Source of the DNA: Serpula lacrymans var. lacrymans S7.9
Lineage: Eukaryota > Basidiomycota > Agaricomycetes > Boletales > Serpulaceae
DNA: 64,000 nt
Direction: 5' to 3'
Assembly (NCBI RefSeq): GCF_000218685.1
Contig: NW_006763302.1
Location: 660,304-724,303, forward strand
Shown here: positions 1-10,500 of the stretch, piece by piece
How positions within the stretch are numbered: position 1 is the first letter of the stretch
Layout: each line of letters begins with the position of its first letter
Position numbers and translations under genes: made by a program
Notes under the pieces: generated by a model
What the model was told of the DNA's origin: nothing
Seen by the model: the letters and a program-made list of their open reading frames with translations, nothing else
Database searches by the model: none

Positions 1-739
1 GCATTTTGGTTATTCGCTCTTCCACGCTCGAATCAATTCTCAGTCTGAGTCACTCTTTTCAATTCGGCGGTGTTAATCTTGGAAGATGATACGCTGCGTC
101 GCTCATCGCTTGCTCAACCGCATTTCGGATGACACATCTCAGTATTCAGATGCTCGCGCTCAGCTCGGATACGGACTTCAAGTTTGAAAGACAATCCACT
201 AATTACTCCTACAGCTAACTCAAAAAAGATCTAAGATCCGTCGTCCGTGAAGTGGATCCCACGAAATAATCGACTGAACAGTAATTCCTTCCCCATTCTT
301 TCCCCGCAATTCATATCGAAAGCTAGGCTGTGTGGGTTTAGGGCGGGCAGATGACTGCTGCCCATGACTATATGTGATAGCTGTAAGTATGATTTTGTCG
401 AGGACACATAACTCGGGATGTGGGTGGAGAGCTTATTATCTCGTCATATCTATTTGTCAGCATGAATGTATGCAACTGTAGCTGCTGACGTTTCTGCGAT
501 CGTGTTCTATCGTGGTCCGTTCGAATCGTGGCACGCTTTCCTCCTTCCGATCTTCGAGCGAGTAATACACTCCTAAACTGTTTTACACTTATGAATGCCA
601 AGTGCCACTCCATTCGTCCCTTGTGTTTCTTAATTTCTCACTGTCAGATCCACAGGTATAGAGTCGAAGCACATATATAAACATCTCCTTCCCATCTGCT
701 GAATGCCTCACTAACAATCAATCCTCGTTCTCTTAAACC
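1..739 (+). promoter_or_regulatory. 5' flank of monooxygenase copy A with TATA box
   Basis: No gene is seen here. A TATATAA box lies at 674-680, about 60 bases before the start codon at 740. The stretch is recognisably homologous to about 28020-28720 upstream of the second monooxygenase: the TATA box, the leader with CTCACTAACAATCAATCC, and blocks near the left edge all recur. The duplicated unit therefore includes the promoter and runs off the left window edge. Confidence 0.6.
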
Positions 740-2194
740 ATGTCTCTGCCTGAAAGCACAACTGTTCTTATCGTCGGGGCTGGCCCATCGGGCGTAGCAA
801 CAGCTCTTTCTTTGATACATCACGGGTGTCGTGATTTTGTCATTGTAGATGCAGTCCTCCAAGGTCAGAACGCTTCCCGTGCTTTGGTGATCCACCCTGC
901 TACTCTTGAGGTATGTTTCCCTAATCATTGGTTTAATCTTGTACCTGATCAATTTCAGGCTTTGAATACCATTGGTTGTGCGCAAAATCTGGTTGAAAGG
1001 GGTTTGAAAGCCAACGGGTTTTCATTTCGCAACCGAAGCTCCAATTCAGACTTGTTCTACGCCGATTTCACATCTCTGTCAAAGTACACCCCCTATCCAC
1101 ATATGTTGATTATATCGCAGACCACCACGGAACGCGTACTCGAAGAGAAGCTTGAAAGTTTTGGCGTTTCCGTTATTCGGCCATGCAAGGTCACCGGCAT
1201 GCAGCGTAATAAACAGGACAACGACGTTACGGATGTTTCGTTCGAAGATGGTAGAGTGATCAAAGCTAGATATGTTATTGGGGCAGATGGGGCACGATCG
1301 GCGGTAAGCAGTTTCCCCCTCTGCAATCCACGAATGACGCCTTTAACGAACACCTTACAGGTGCGTACTATATCAGGCATTGGTTTCGCCGACCCCAATG
1401 TACTAGACCGTGACCTCAGTCGTACCAATATACTTACACAAATGGTTTTAGCCGACGTCTACCTTACCGACACTTCCCTTGTTCCTGATAACCACGCAGT
1501 TTCTGTCCTGTCACCAGATACCTTTTTCATCATCTCTCCTATCCCAACAAAAGCAGACGAGGCGAAAGGAATACTATATCGCATCGCATGTGGCGTGCCT
1601 CTCGAGATGGGTACTCCTCCACATGCACCACCAAAAGAATACCTCCAGAATATCCTGGATAAATTCGGTCCGAAGCCATTAAAGGCAGCTTCTTCCTTCG
1701 AAATATCAGAGGTCTTGTGGTCGACACGGTTTAGGACACATTCTGCTATCGCCGACACCTTCTTCAAGCGCCTAGGCTCCGATACGGACATGGATGCCAA
1801 AGGGGGAGGTGGAATCCTTCTTGTGGGCGATGCAGCCCATATCCACTCCCCCGCAGGCGGGCAAGGTATGAACCTCGGCTTGAGGGATGCTGTAGCCATG
1901 GGAGAAGCTATGAGTGCACACATAGAGGCCTCCCAAACCTCTTCTTCCACCGATGACCATATTTTACGGGGCCTTGCCGATTCTCGCCATGCAACTGCTC
2001 TCGAGGTTATCGCGCTGACGAAAAGTATCCTTGGGCTTTATGGGCTTCCGAGAAATCCTACATGGAACAAGTTCATGTGGTGGTGCCCTTTGAGCTTAGG
2101 TTCGATAAGGGATTATACCCTCTGGATGGCTGGAAGATTCAGGTTTGTAAGAGAATCGGCAGCGTGGCAAATGAGCGGGCTGGGAAGGAGGTAA
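740..2194 (+). CDS. FAD-dependent aromatic-type monooxygenase, copy A
   Basis: Predicted flavoprotein hydroxylase of the PF01494 (phenol 2-monooxygenase-like) family, which uses FAD, NAD(P)H and O2 on an aromatic or polyketide-like substrate. Exons are 740-910, 959-1303 and 1361-2194. The introns (GTATGT...CAG, 48 nt; GTAAGC...CAG, 57 nt) are multiples of three, so the unspliced frame also stays open and would add 35 false residues. The spliced product is 449 aa, exactly the length of copy B. Visible motifs are the Rossmann GAGPSG at residues 13-18, GADGARS at about 165-171, and the second FAD motif LLVGDAAH with GD at about 328-329, followed by SPAGGQGMN. There is no signal peptide or membrane segment, so it is probably cytosolic. 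The third exon shares exact tracts with copy B (gene conversion). The substrate cannot be read from the sequence. Confidence 0.9.
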   Translation: MSLPESTTVLIVGAGPSGVATALSLIHHGCRDFVIVDAVLQGQNASRALVIHPATLEVCFPNHWFNLVPDQFQALNTIGCAQNLVERGLKANGFSFRNRSSNSDLFYADFTSLSKYTPYPHMLIISQTTTERVLEEKLESFGVSVIRPCKVTGMQRNKQDNDVTDVSFEDGRVIKARYVIGADGARSAVSSFPLCNPRMTPLTNTLQVRTISGIGFADPNVLDRDLSRTNILTQMVLADVYLTDTSLVPDNHAVSVLSPDTFFIISPIPTKADEAKGILYRIACGVPLEMGTPPHAPPKEYLQNILDKFGPKPLKAASSFEISEVLWSTRFRTHSAIADTFFKRLGSDTDMDAKGGGGILLVGDAAHIHSPAGGQGMNLGLRDAVAMGEAMSAHIEASQTSSSTDDHILRGLADSRHATALEVIALTKSILGLYGLPRNPTWNKFMWWCPLSLGSIRDYTLWMAGRFRFVRESAAWQMSGLGRR

Positions 2195-3178
2195 TGATTA
2201 TGACTATCATCACCGGTCCGCGGAGGTTTGAAGCATCAGTCCGGAGGATCACGTAACTTTATCTATATGACGATGCCTCGGTTCGTCATGTACAATTTCA
2301 TTCAAGCAGATACGATATCTATTTTCATCACCCCCCAGTCACCGAAAGGGTTTGCCATATTCGCTAAAGTAAAAATCTACCTTTGTCATGTATTTTTTTA
2401 CTTCCCCTGTATTCCAATATCTCATAAAAAGCTACATGATACAATACTCACTATCACGTCTAAGTTACTTTAGGTATAACATTGAGCGTCCACTATGGCG
2501 CCCCAAGTGCACTTTCAATGTGGCGCGACAGAAACTGTAAATTGCGCGGTACACAGACCTGGCTATTCCAATAGTATACATGTGCTCGCAGTACGAAGTC
2601 ACAACAACACAATATATACAGACAGATGAGCCACACACATTCTGAGGCAAAAGCTCGACATTAGTACTGCTGTCTTGTCTGACCCAAGGATGATAGGAAC
2701 TATTGTCGCACCCATGGGTAACTCATCCTGTGACAATCAGTTGTCAGCTTCAAAGTCTGTTTGAGTCCGTTAAATTACCTGGATTTGGAAAGCCTTTTTA
2801 CCCGTAAAAAAACTTGCTATATTCCCTCTTGCCACAAGTCTCCACTTCCTTTGGATAAAACATCATATGTTGGGCAAAAACTGGGTTTGCAAATGTGTGC
2901 TGCACAACTTCCAAAGCATCTCAATATATGAGAGTTATTGGCTTAGAGTTGTAGCCATCAAGTTCAAGTTCCTCAACTTTCCACTGGGGTCCTGTGACAA
3001 AACCAGATAAACCCAGTCTCTGCCAAAGCAGCCATTGTTCTCCATGGAGTTTAGCCACCACTTTATGGAGTCACCATTGTTCTCCTAGGAGCACAATTGT
3101 ACTCCTAGGAGTCATTATACTGTAGCGAGTAGCACCTCCGACTATAAGTAGTAGGGGGTTTAGTATAGGAATACCTCA
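2195..3178. other. No gene; end of duplicated unit, then unique AT-rich DNA
   Basis: Up to about 2500 the sequence still matches the stretch after copy B (CTTTAGGTATA...TTGAGCGTCCACT against 30500-30525). After that the similarity stops, which gives the right edge of the duplicated unit. The remainder holds only short open frames without family resemblance. Confidence 0.5.
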
Positions 3179-3318
3179 GTCGTTTCTATAGCCTCTCGGG
3201 CAGCGGCTGAGGTATGTTACATTACATTTATTAGAGATCACCTTAAACTAACATCTATTATAGTTTCACTTAGGTAAATAATAAGGTCGTTTCTATAGCC
3301 TCTCGGGCAGCGGCTGAG
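3179..3318 (+). repeat. Pair of exact 33-bp direct repeats
   Basis: Bases 3179-3211 and 3286-3318 are identical (33 of 33; core CTCTCGGGCAGCGGCTGAG). They are 107 bp apart start to start, in AT-richer DNA. The GC-rich unit occurs nowhere else that I noticed in the window. Function is unknown; it may belong to a transposon end or subterminal repeat. Confidence 0.7.
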
Positions 3319-4126
3319 TTTCACTGAGTTTTATTATCCTGAAGGTAACCAATCCATCAATGCCATGAGCTGACTTTGATTCTTGAACAAAGGCAGTTCT
3401 CAATTTTTGAGCTTGTAACGTGATATAGTTAGTCCAAGCAAGTAGATCGGTAGAGAACACTTACCCATTCCAGAAGATGTACCCAGAGGAAGGGTGATAT
3501 CAAAAATGAATATGTAGTGAATCCTCATCCTCCTCTTCCTGAACTTCTGAAGTAGGAGGTGGTCTGGTATGACCTGTTGGATGTGCAGTGGAAACCCAAC
3601 AGCTTGTTTGACTGTTCAGATGCTGAACAATATCCGCAGAGTTGTTGTATAACTTGTGACAGTTGGGACATTGAACTTGTGCAGGCATTCTGAACCAACC
3701 TTCAAAGCTTCAAGAAAGCGATAAACTCAATAAGCACTTACCAACACAAAAATTGCAGAAGTCCTTCAAACTCCGAAACTCTCTAACTGGTAGTTACTCA
3801 GGAAGTTAGTACTCTGCAAGTTGCTCACTACCACCACAATGTCTTCACAAACCAACATTCCATTATGCCCCCCTCCCAATTGTACTTATTTGAAGAAAAA
3901 GAGTCATGCTGCACTTGAACATGAAATTGCAATCAGGAGACTTGAGTGTGGCTCCTACACTTTGCCACCTTATGCAGTGTGAGAGGTATGTATAGCTACA
4001 AATATGATGATAGATTTCTTACAGAAAAGTATTTGTTACCAGGCATCAAAGTTCCTCAAATGCGGTCTTGATACCTTATTTGACAGTGTAATTAAGAAAG
4101 CTACTTCATTGAAGTATGCCAGCAAC
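3319..4126. other. Low-information DNA around the zinc-finger fragment
   Basis: Apart from the minus-strand zinc-finger frame and a 48-codon plus-strand frame at 3839-3982, no feature is recognised. The right border at 4127 is sharp, because the element E copy begins there with TGTC. Confidence 0.4.
3500..3688 (-). pseudogene. Zinc-finger N-terminus, probable DNA transposon remnant
   Basis: A 62-residue frame starts MPAQVQCPNCHKLYNN and has the spacing C-x2-C-x12-H, with another Cys six residues on, then an acidic stretch (EEEDED). A single C2H2-like finger at the very N-terminus followed by an acidic linker is typical, as I recall, of Plavaka/KDZ-type transposon proteins in Agaricomycetes. 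Nothing of a transposase follows, so this would be a fragment. It could equally be the first exon of an unrelated gene. A further 48-codon frame on the plus strand (3839-3982) is not recognised. Confidence 0.3.
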
Positions 4127-5225
4127 TGTCAATGATGAGAACTGTTGTTGAAAAACCACACACAAAATAAACTAACACTCAATCCTCCCAGATTCCATGG
4201 AACTTGTGTATGGGCTTTGCCTCCTAGAACAGTTTTGAGGAGGAGGGGTAGTTGAATTATAGAAGGTAAGGATTTTATGACGAGTATGGACAAGCACTAC
4301 CTTGCTAATTGTAGCACAAGGTAGGTTTGAGAACAATGAGGTGATGAGGTGACAAGGTTTCCAGTGATAGCAGGCTCCTGACACACAGACTGTAGTGCTT
4401 AGAATGCCTCTAATTGAAAGGGATGACAATGACTTTGAAAGTGACAAGTGACGATGACAGCAGTTAACAGTGGTAGCAGTGGGAAGTGTTGTGACCACAC
4501 TGGATCACAAGTAGCAGTAAACAGTAGACTTGAGATTAGAGAAGAAGTCTGGATTAGAATTCTTGTTCTTATTTCACAAGGTAAAATACAGGGGTTTATA
4601 TAGTAAAAGAAAGGTAGGCTATGCACAGTATAGCTGTGCAAAAAAAATGAGAAAGAACATGAAGGAAGGAATGTATGCTGCCAAATCCTGCATGGGTATT
4701 ACAGGATAAGATTGTCATAATAAGGAAAAGAAAGAGATAGAATAATGAATGCTGTGTAAATAATGTCACAGGTTTGTACAGCGATAAAATAAAGTCCAAT
4801 ATCAGAAAGAGAGCAAGAAAATCATGATGTCATGGGAAGATGCAGTAAAAAAAGGGAAAGGCAAAACAATATCAGTATCAACATAGTTCTTTTATTGTCA
4901 GCCAGGCATTCTAAAATAATATGTGTCCATAAAAATGATTCAAAAATCAAAAATAATTGCACTGCAAATGAATGTTCTGCTGAAAAAAAGGAACTGGAGC
5001 CACCGGTCCACCACCTAGTCCAAATCCAATGGTTCCATGGCTTTACCAATGCTCTGGTTATTTTACCAATGCTCTAGTTATAGTAGACCACCTGGTCAAA
5101 TGAGGGAGGGAGAAGAGTAGTTCCAATCTGGAACAAGTGTGTCCCAGGCAGTGTGTGGTAAGTGTAGCTGTAGCGGAGACAATGGATGAAGGATAGATAT
5201 ACCCAAGTGAATGGGACAGTGATGT
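4127..5225 (-). mobile_element. Element E, partial copy E0 (minus orientation)
   Basis: This matches, in reverse, the downstream 1.1 kb of the E copies at 15064, 19284 and 57390. It begins TGTCAATGATGAGAAC, the inverted form of the usual ...CATCATCGACA end. It is cut at 5225, inside the E open frame, where the LTR of the old gypsy element starts. The missing E half is not on the other side of that element (after 21776), so the locus was rearranged or deleted after insertion. The remaining coding part carries a short duplication near its 3' end and does not look intact. Confidence 0.75.
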
Positions 5226-5446
5226 TGTAACAACCAAAGTTTTGATACTCTGGCGGACAACTCAGGCAAAGCTATAGAGGTAGTGAGGGGAGTGGTTACC
5301 CTTAGGATAGGGCTGAGTTAGTTGTGGGTAAACAATAGGAGGACTTGCTGAGGAGTCTCCTTGATCTATTGGGGTATATATACTACTATAGGTTGTTTGT
5401 ACATATATACTACACAGTTGATGAAGGTAGTGGCTGATAATGTCAT
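5226..5446 (-). repeat. Left part of the 3' LTR of old gypsy element 2
   Basis: Starts TGTAACAACC, the inverted 3' end of the gypsy LTR family. The LTR is interrupted by the young element 5447-11696 and resumes at 11697, ending at 11893 with TTGTGTTATTGTAACA. The two parts join cleanly through the GTCAT target duplication. By eye it is roughly 88 percent identical to the other LTR of the same element (21367-21776), so this element is old. Confidence 0.85.
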
Positions 5447-5835
5447 TGTTACGATAACACAATTTCCGGACATCTCCTGTCCTTTTTATTCTCTGCTTTA
5501 ACTTTATACTTTAAGTGCCACGTGGCATTTCCCTTTCTCGCGCCGCGTTGCCTTTCTTTTACTTTTAGACTTAACTCTCTCACGCAGTGGAGCTGGCCAT
5601 ACGGGCTAGGCCCTATGACATCATCAGCCACTGCCTTCATCAACTGTATAGTACACATGTACAAACAACCTGTAGTAGTATATATACCCCAATAGATCCA
5701 GGAGACTCCTCAGCGAGTCCTCCTGTTGTATACCAACTAACTCACTGCAGCCCTCGGGGTACCCACTCCCCATCTTCCACTACCTTTATAGTGTGTTCCT
5801 GTGTGCGCCAGAGTAACTAACTCTTGGTTGTTACA
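5447..5835 (+). repeat. 5' LTR of element 1
   Basis: The LTR has TG...CA ends and begins with the near-palindrome TGTTACGATAACA. A TATATATA box is at 5679-5686. About 33 bases after the start of that box, A at 5712 begins AGCGAGTCCT, which is exactly complementary to the priming site after the LTR. This supports a transcript start at or near 5712. Confidence 0.9.
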
Positions 5836-5850
5836 TTAGGACTCGCTCTT
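5836..5850 (+). promoter_or_regulatory. Primer binding site, self-priming type
   Basis: Directly after the 5' LTR, TTAGGACTCGCT is found. AGGACTCGCT (5838-5847) is the reverse complement of AGCGAGTCCT at 5712-5721 in the LTR, 10 of 10 bases. That matches the Tf1/sushi mechanism, in which the first bases of the element's own RNA prime reverse transcription. The other family members keep the same arrangement with zero to two mismatches or wobble pairs. Confidence 0.7.
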
Positions 5851-6378
5851 TCTACTCTCTCGCACGTGTGTGCAGAAGTCCCATCATTTGGGCACCCGGA
5901 CTCCAGGGTGAAGGAGATTGGTTAGCGGTTAGGAATATCCCACATAGCAGATAGGTGCGCTCCTAGCGACGGCCTTGTAGTGCTTCGGGAGAAGAACGCA
6001 AACCTTCGATACGCGGCCCCCAGCGTTAAGGGGAGTACCTTAGCTCAGCAGTCGGTGTGGAACCACTGTTGATTAGATTTAGAATACAAAGCTTTCACTT
6101 TCGAATACCTCTGACCAGGCCGGGCACTTGCCTCCGCCAGTCTGGAGAAGGGTTGACAGCTTAACAAGCGGACCACCCCCTGACAACCGTTCGGACCAGG
6201 GTTTATTACGTTTACATTTTTATATACCTTTTCAAATACTATAGTGTGGGTAGTCGGAGATTGAAATCCGATACTCAGCTGGGAAGAGGTTGATCCGCAG
6301 ATAGCAAGCGGGGACCCCCAGTTACCTATTTTTACGTTACCCAAAGAGAACAAGTCGACATGTCGTCGCAAGATATGA

Positions 6379-7425
6379 ATGAATGCGCTACTGCACGCAA
6401 TGCGTGTGCAGATAGCGGAATTAACCTCGCAGCTCGCCGAGATACAGGCCAACCCCCCTGTAGCAACCCCCTCGGTAGAGAAAAAGTTTAACAAGAAAGT
6501 CGAAGTCGTCGCTGACCCTGGCGCCTTCGAAGGAGACCGAGCGCGATTTGCCGAATGGTGGATCAAGCTCCAGATTTGGGTCAAGGCGAACTGGGACGCT
6601 TTCGCCGACGATTTTGAGGTAGCCACTGCGGTGCTATCTCGCCTAAAAGGACCTGTGGCGGGTCGATACGCCCAAGTAAGACTCCAGGAATGCTACACTG
6701 CGGGTGTGGTGGCCTACCTGGGACGATCTCAAGAAGAGATCGAAAATATTTCAAACCGCANNNNNNNNNNNNNNNNNNNNNNNNNNNNNNNNNNNNNNNN
6801 NNNNNNNNNNNNNNNNNNNNNNNNNNNNNNNNNNNNNNNNNNNNNNNNNNNNNNNNNNNNNNNNNNNNNNNNNNNNNNNNNNNNNNNNNNNNNNNNNNNN
6901 NNNNNNNNNNNNNNNNNNNNNNNNNNNNNNNNNNNNNNNNNNNNNNNNNNNNNNNNNNNNNNNNNNNNNNGGCTGAGGAAGTACGACGAGTCGGTAGAGC
7001 CATAGAGCTCTACACCATGCACCAAGGTGGCGGGTCCACCAAACAAAACAACATACCCCAGAGGCGCCCTGGGTCATCAAACCAACATCATAATCACTCT
7101 CACGGGTTCAAGCCGTTCGGGCTGCAGCCAGGACAGGGTGCTCCCATGGATATCGGCGCGGTCCAAGGCGGACAAATGCGCAGATTCAAGGGCAACTGTT
7201 ACAACTGCGGCCAAGAGGGACACATGTCCCGAGACTGTAGAAACGGGGCGCAGGCTGCCTTGTGTTATCGTAACACAAGGGCGCCAGGCACGCCAACTAG
7301 AAATCGAAAAGCCGGACGATCGGCTCAACTCTTTGGCTGGCCGTTCTTACGACGAAATCCGGGCCTTCTTCTATGACCAACAGGTCAACGAAATGAAGGC
7401 TCAGGGAAAAGAATTCGGGGCTTAG
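6379..7425 (+). pseudogene. gag: gag of element 1, frame-broken and containing a gap
   Basis: This is the capsid/nucleocapsid polyprotein of the retrotransposon. The family start ATGTCGTCGCAA is at 6360, but a small deletion puts it out of frame. The body reads from 6379 (MNALLHAMR...) through a capsid-like stretch with KFNKKVEVVADPGAFEGD. More indels occur near 6705-6745, then the N gap at 6761-6970. After the gap the frame gives the zinc knuckle CYNCGQEGHMSRDC (C-x2-C-x4-H-x4-C; about 7178-7219). Just behind it, TTGTGTTATCGTAACACAA replaces the sequence seen in the other copies, and the frame shifts again. Some of the breaks next to the gap may be assembly errors. Confidence 0.75.
6761..6970. 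other. Assembly gap (210 N)
   Basis: A run of N lies inside gag. The homologous interval in element 3 is of similar length (about 225-230 bases), so the gap size is plausible and little seems to be missing. Confidence 0.99.
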
Positions 7426-7555
7426 GTCACTTGGGTACCTTAGCTCCTGGTAAAAATGAAGTAAACCACAACAAAGTGGCCCCTGCTCCGGGGTGTTGCA
7501 CGAGCAATAACGGAATGACGGGGATGGCTCCCCAATTTGTAAATAAGTTTTAAAT

Positions 7556-10500
7556 TTGTTATCAGAAGTATGTACTTGTATGAAGAAATGTAACTGTAAT
7601 ATTTATGATACTACCGCTGCACCAGCGTCTCCCTTGGAGCGTGGCCCCGGCGAGACAAACACTAGGGTGCTTGATTCTGGTAAAACAAAAATAGAAAAAC
7701 ATGTGTCATTCAAAATTTCTTCTTCTTCTTCTTCTTCTTTGGAGCCACCCTTTCCCGAAATCCCAAGGCGTGTGTTGATGCGCACGTATTTATTCCAAAA
7801 GGAGATCCGTTTAGACGTTGGTGTGGAAAACCTTGCCAGGGGCAAAGTACACTCAACGAGCGCACTGCTTGATTCAGGCGCTAACGGGATCTTCATAGAT
7901 CAGGTCTGGGCGGAGCAAATTGGACTCCCCCTTGTAAAATTAGAAACGTCTATTCCCGTCTATAACGTTGACGGTACGCTTAACGCAGGTGGCTGTATTA
8001 CACACAAATGTTCTTTTGTGGTCGAATACCAAGGACACAGAGAACGAGTCACTGCCGAGGCTACCCAACTAGGGAAGATTAATTTAATCTTAGGCTGGAC
8101 CTGGCTATTTAAACACAATCCTGAGATCAACTGGCAGACAGGGGTTGTCACATTGTCACGTTGTCCCCAGGAATGTGTAAACTTGGGTAAACCAAATCAT
8201 GTCCGTCACAATGAGCGTCTCGAAAAGATAAACGCTAGTCACGTTTACGAGCTCAGATCTTTAGAAAAGATCGACGATGACGATGATGAGGTAAAACCTG
8301 AGGAAGAGATTAAGAGGCTGGTACCTCCCGAGTACCACGACTTCTGGAAAGTCTTTTCGAAACACAAATCAGAGCGCTTCCCAGAGGCTAAGCCTTGGGA
8401 CCATGCTATAGATTTGAAAGACACCTTCAAACCAAGGAAGGGACACATGATACCGCTCTCTGCTCCTGAAAGAGACGAGGTATCTAGTTTCATAGACGAA
8501 CAACTTAGGAAGGGTTACATCAGACCTTCCAAAAGTCCTATGACGTCCCCGGTGTTCTTCATTCCTAAAAAGGATGGTAAAAAGCGAATGATTATGGACT
8601 ATCGTTACGTGAATGAGCACACAGTTAAAAATGCGTATCTGCTGCCTTTGATTAGTCAGCTGGTGGACAAATTGGCTGGCGCCAAAATCCTGACAAAAAT
8701 GGATCTCAGATGGGGGTACAACAATGTACGAATCAAAGAGGAAGATGCTTGGAAGGCCGCATTCACGTGCCACCGAGGATCTTTTGAACCCCTTGTTATG
8801 TTCTTTGGGTTGACCAATTCACCGGCGACCTTCCAGAGCATGATGAACGAGATCTTTGCGGATATGGAAAACTGTGTCGTCATTTACATTGACGATTTAT
8901 TAATATTTACAAAGTCGGACAATGAGGCTGAGCATGACAGGATCGTGCAAAAAGTCCTTCGACGCTTACAGGAACGGGACCTATTCGTTAAACCCGAAAA
9001 ATGTAATTTTAAAGTGAAGGAAGTAGACTTCCTCGGTATGATCATAGGCCAGAACGGAATCAGGATGAACCCTGAGAAAGTTCAAGCTATTTTGGAATGG
9101 CCAGAACCTACTCGCGTCAAAGGAGTTAGGGCTTTCCTAGGCTTAGGTAATTTCTACCGAAGGTTTATTGAAAACTTTGCAAAAATCACGAGACCGTTGA
9201 ACGATCTCACCAAAAAGGACCTTGTTTGGCAGTGGGGCGCCAAAGAACAGGAAGCTTTTGATAAGCTTAAACAGGCATTTACAACAGCGCCCATATTGGC
9301 ATTCCCTGAATTAGACAAAGAGTTCCGGCTAGAAACCGACTCTTCTGACTTCGCCACTGGGGCTGTTCTATCAATCAAAAGCCCTGATAATCTTTGGAGG
9401 CCTTGTGCCTATTTATCGCATAGTTTGTCGCCTACAGAGCGCAACTATCAAATATACGACAAAGAGATGCTGGCCATCATTAGAGCTTTAGAGCACTGGC
9501 GGCACTACTTAGAAGGTGCTAGACACCAATTCAAAATTTGGACCGATCATAAGAACCTAGAGTACTTCATGACGGCCCGAGACCTGAACCGGAGACAAGC
9601 CCGCTATGCGGTGTACTTGTCAAGGTTCAATTATAAATTAATTCATAAGCCAGGAAGCTCAATGGGGAAAGCGGATGCTTTATCTAGAAGAGAGGATCAT
9701 GCCAACGGCATTGAAGATGACAACAAAGGTGTCACCCTGTTAGATCAATCAAGGGTTGCCAATGTTAGAATCGGGCAAGATTCCGCTCTCCTGGAAGTCT
9801 TCAGGAAAGACATCTCCCCAGAGGAAAAGGCGCGCCTTGACGGCAATAAAAACTATTCATGGAAAGACGGGCTCTTTCATTTCAAAAACAAAATCTATGT
9901 GCCTGAGTCCGCAAGGATCAAGGCAATGGATAGACATCATGACACTCCAGTGGCTGGGCACCCTGGATGGCAACAAACAATGGAGTTGATCTCCAGAAAC
10001 TACATGTGGCCGGGCATGGTCAAAGACATACAGGAATACGTAAAATCCTGTCTAAGATGCACCATGGCCAAGAATTCCCATCAACCGCCGGCGGGTAAAC
10101 TCATGCCGAACCCGATACCAGCTGGCCCCTGGCAGGATATATCGGTGGACTTCACGACGGATCTGCCCGAGTCAAACGGGTACGATTCAGTAATGGTGGT
10201 AGTGGACCGCTTCTCCAAAGAAGTGGTATTCATACCCACCAACAAAACCATCACCGCCGCCGGTATGGCAGACCTATTTAAGGATTTCGTATGGTCAATC
10301 CATGGGTTACCAGAAATGGTAATCTCCGATAGAGGACCGCAATTCGCTAGCGAATTTACGAAAGAATTATGCCGGATGCTGGGCATCAAACCTAAATTAT
10401 CCACGGCGTTCCACCCGCAAACCGATGGACAAACGGAGAGACTCAACCAGGAGTTGAAACAGTATCTCTGGATATTTATTAACGACAGACAGACAGATTG

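Noticed and set aside
1093..1950. Long minus-strand frames inside the monooxygenase genes
   Set aside because: They are antisense to a well-supported gene and recur in copy B only because the coding strand is conserved.
5838..5847. Ordinary tRNA primer binding site in the gypsy element
   Set aside because: The sequence does not begin with the TGG expected for a tRNA 3' CCA, while it matches the element's own LTR over 10 bases.
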